DNA of 6,620 nucleotides, taken from contig CALKJX010000360.1 in assembly GCA_937995555.1 (NCBI GenBank), positions 1 through 6,620 of the forward strand. The letters are read 5' to 3'. A model generated the notes under the pieces. That model made no database searches. It was given only the letters and a program-made list of their open reading frames with translations, and was not told the origin of the DNA. The DNA is from an uncultured Elioraea sp. GTDB taxonomy: Bacteria > Pseudomonadota > Alphaproteobacteria > Acetobacterales > Acetobacteraceae. Shown here one piece after another: positions 5,089 to 6,620 of this stretch; within the stretch, counting starts at the first letter, position 1, and every line of letters starts with the position of its first letter. The position numbers were made by a program, and so were the translations under genes.

Positions 5089-6620
5089 ATGAACGCCATC
5101 ACCATGAACCGCCGCGGCCTGTTCCGCGCCTCCGCCGCCGCCGCCGTCGCGCTGAGCATCCCGGTTTCCCTGCCCGCGCGTGGCCAAGCCGCGCGCAACG
5201 GCGACGCGCTCACCGCCTACCTGCGCATCGCGCAGGACGGCTCCATCACCCTGGTCACGCCCGTCACCGAGATGGGCCAGGGCACGCATACCGCGCATGT
5301 CATGCTGATCGCCGACGAGCTTGGCGTGCCCATGGCCGCGGTGAAGACCGTGCGCGTCGGCCAGCCCTCCGAGCCGATGCGCCGCCCGCCCGGCGAACAG
5401 TCCACCGGCGGATCGACCGGCACCCGCGCCTGGGTGGTGCGGCTGCGCACCGCCGCGGCACAGGCTCGCGAGGTGCTGACCGAGGCCGCCGCGCGCCGCA
5501 TGAACGTGCCGGTCGCGGAACTGAAGGCCGAGAACGGCGCGATCGTGCACGCCGCCTCGAACCGCTCGATCCCGATCGGCTCGCTGGTGCGCGAGGCCGC
5601 TGCCCTGCCGGTGCCCGAGAAGCCCGCGCTGCGCCCCGCCAGCGAGCTCAAGATCGTCGGCCGGTCGCAGCCGCGCATCGACATCCCGGCCAAGGTGACC
5701 GGCCGTGCGGTGTTCGGCATGGACTTCAAGGTGCCGGGCATGCTGTACGCCTGCGCGCGTCTGGCGCCGGTGTACCGCGCCGAGCTCGACAGCTTCGACC
5801 GCGCCTCGGTCAACGGCATCAGGGGCATCGTCGATGTCGTGCCGTTGCCGCGCGGCGTCGCCGTGGTGGCGGAGACTGCCTGGGCCGCGATCAAGGGTGC
5901 CGAGACGATCGCGATCCGCTTCAAGTCGACGCCGCACGACACCCTCGACAGTGCCGCGTTCTCGCAGCAGATGATCGCCGCACTCGATCAGGAGACCCGC
6001 GCGGTCGCGAAGAACGAGGGTGATGTCGACGCAGTCCTGCGCGCTGCGGCGAAGACCGTCGAGGCGGTCTATGAGGTGCCCTATCTCGCGCATGCCTGCA
6101 TGGAGACCGACAACGCCACCGCGCAGGTGACGAATGACGGTGTCACGGTCTGGGCGCCGACACAGCATCAGGACTGGGCGCTCGCGGAGGCGGCGCGCGC
6201 CGCCGGCGTCGACCCCTCCAGGGTGACGGTCCACACCACGCTGCTCGGCGGCGGGTTCGGGCGTCGTTACGCCTACGAGGTGGTCGGCCAGGCGGTGGCG
6301 GTCGCGCGTGCGGTCAACCGTCCGGTGAAGCTGTTCTGGCGCCGCGAGGACGAGCTCGCGCAGGGCTACTATCGCCCGGCGCAGGTCGCGCGCATGAAGG
6401 CCGCGCTCGATGCCGAGGGCAGGCTGACCGGCTTCTGGTTCCGCGCCGCCGGCCCCTCGACGCTGGCCGAGTTCCGTCCGACCGTGATCCAGCAGAACGG
6501 GCTCGATCCGCAGCATGTCGCCTCGGTCGCCGACAGCCGTTACAGGTTCGGCGCCTTCCGCGCCGACTGGGTGCGCGTCGATGGCCCGCCGCGCAACTGG
6601 ATCTGGCGATCGGTCGGGGC
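5089..6620 (+). CDS. iorB: Xanthine-oxidase-family molybdopterin-binding subunit, IorB-like, 3' end outside window
   Basis: The frame is open from ATG 5089 to the right edge: 510 codons of a protein usually about 700-780 residues long. GAGGGAGG (5076-5083) supports the start. The N-terminus is a likely twin-arginine signal: Arg8-Arg9 in NRRGLFRAS, then an alanine-rich hydrophobic stretch to about residue 36. The mature enzyme is therefore probably exported folded with its cofactor. Family signatures follow in order: EMGQGTHTAHVMLIADELG (61-79), STGGSTGTR (105-113), IDIPAKVTGRAVFGMDFKVPGM (about 201-222, split here as IDIPAKVTG and FGMDFKVPGM), EVPYLAHACMET (329-340) and the molybdopterin-contacting GGGFGRR (387-393). 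Visible sequence ends at NWIWRSVG, where the C-terminal molybdenum domain normally starts, so the catalytic Glu is not seen. Such enzymes hydroxylate N-heterocycles or oxidise aldehydes with water as the oxygen source. ACMET replaces the usual ATMEP-like sequence, a possible substrate-pocket difference. Substrate unknown. Confidence 0.9.
   Translation, partial: MNAITMNRRGLFRASAAAAVALSIPVSLPARGQAARNGDALTAYLRIAQDGSITLVTPVTEMGQGTHTAHVMLIADELGVPMAAVKTVRVGQPSEPMRRPPGEQSTGGSTGTRAWVVRLRTAAAQAREVLTEAAARRMNVPVAELKAENGAIVHAASNRSIPIGSLVREAAALPVPEKPALRPASELKIVGRSQPRIDIPAKVTGRAVFGMDFKVPGMLYACARLAPVYRAELDSFDRASVNGIRGIVDVVPLPRGVAVVAETAWAAIKGAETIAIRFKSTPHDTLDSAAFSQQMIAALDQETRAVAKNEGDVDAVLRAAAKTVEAVYEVPYLAHACMETDNATAQVTNDGVTVWAPTQHQDWALAEAARAAGVDPSRVTVHTTLLGGGFGRRYAYEVVGQAVAVARAVNRPVKLFWRREDELAQGYYRPAQVARMKAALDAEGRLTGFWFRAAGPSTLAEFRPTVIQQNGLDPQHVASVADSRYRFGAFRADWVRVDGPPRNWIWRSVG

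Noticed and set aside
5032..6516. Very long - strand open frame antisense to the iorA end and iorB (about 494 codons)
   Set aside because: Same cause: the translation is Arg/His/Gly/Asp-rich and low-complexity, while the + strand shows an uninterrupted IorB-like protein with ordered motifs.

Overview
The window is uniformly very GC-rich, with G or C in most third codon positions. Protein-level similarity points to an alphaproteobacterium, most likely of the Acetobacteraceae/Rhodospirillales type. That placement is inferred from composition and from recalled family resemblance (histidine kinase, GNAT and Ior-type sequences), not from a marker gene.

Layout. (1) Bases 1-872 hold the decayed 3' part of a hybrid sensor histidine kinase with a C-terminal receiver domain. 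It carries at least three frame changes, an internal TAA, an internal deletion and substitutions of catalytic residues. (2) Bases 873-1223 show no convincing gene; the end of this gap holds a tentative promoter and a clear ribosome binding site. (3) Bases 1224-3730 hold four closely packed + strand genes: ogt (O6-alkylguanine-DNA alkyltransferase), qor (zinc-free NADPH:quinone oxidoreductase), a single-domain cupin, and a flavodoxin-fold NADPH-dependent FMN reductase. Gaps are 34 bp, a 4-bp overlap and 14 bp, so they probably form one operon. (4) A GNAT acetyltransferase (3756-4499, - strand) converges on that operon, with a hairpin between the two 3' ends. (5) Divergent from the GNAT gene is a + strand pair resembling iorA/iorB: a small [2Fe-2S] subunit and a Tat-exported molybdopterin-binding subunit of a xanthine-oxidase-family hydroxylase/dehydrogenase. 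The large subunit runs off the right edge after 510 codons.

Functional reading. The ogt-qor-cupin-FMN reductase group could be an alkylation, electrophile and quinone stress module: direct DNA repair plus flavin- or NADPH-dependent reductions. The iorAB-like pair would encode a molybdenum hydroxylase that oxidises an N-heterocycle or aldehyde and passes electrons through the two [2Fe-2S] clusters. Its substrate cannot be read from this sequence.

I found no convincing new system, mobile element, CRISPR array or RNA gene. The features most worth a second look are the decayed kinase, an island of A/T-ending codons inside the FMN reductase, the hairpin between the convergent genes, the composition of the four-gene cluster, and an unusual motif in the molybdopterin subunit.
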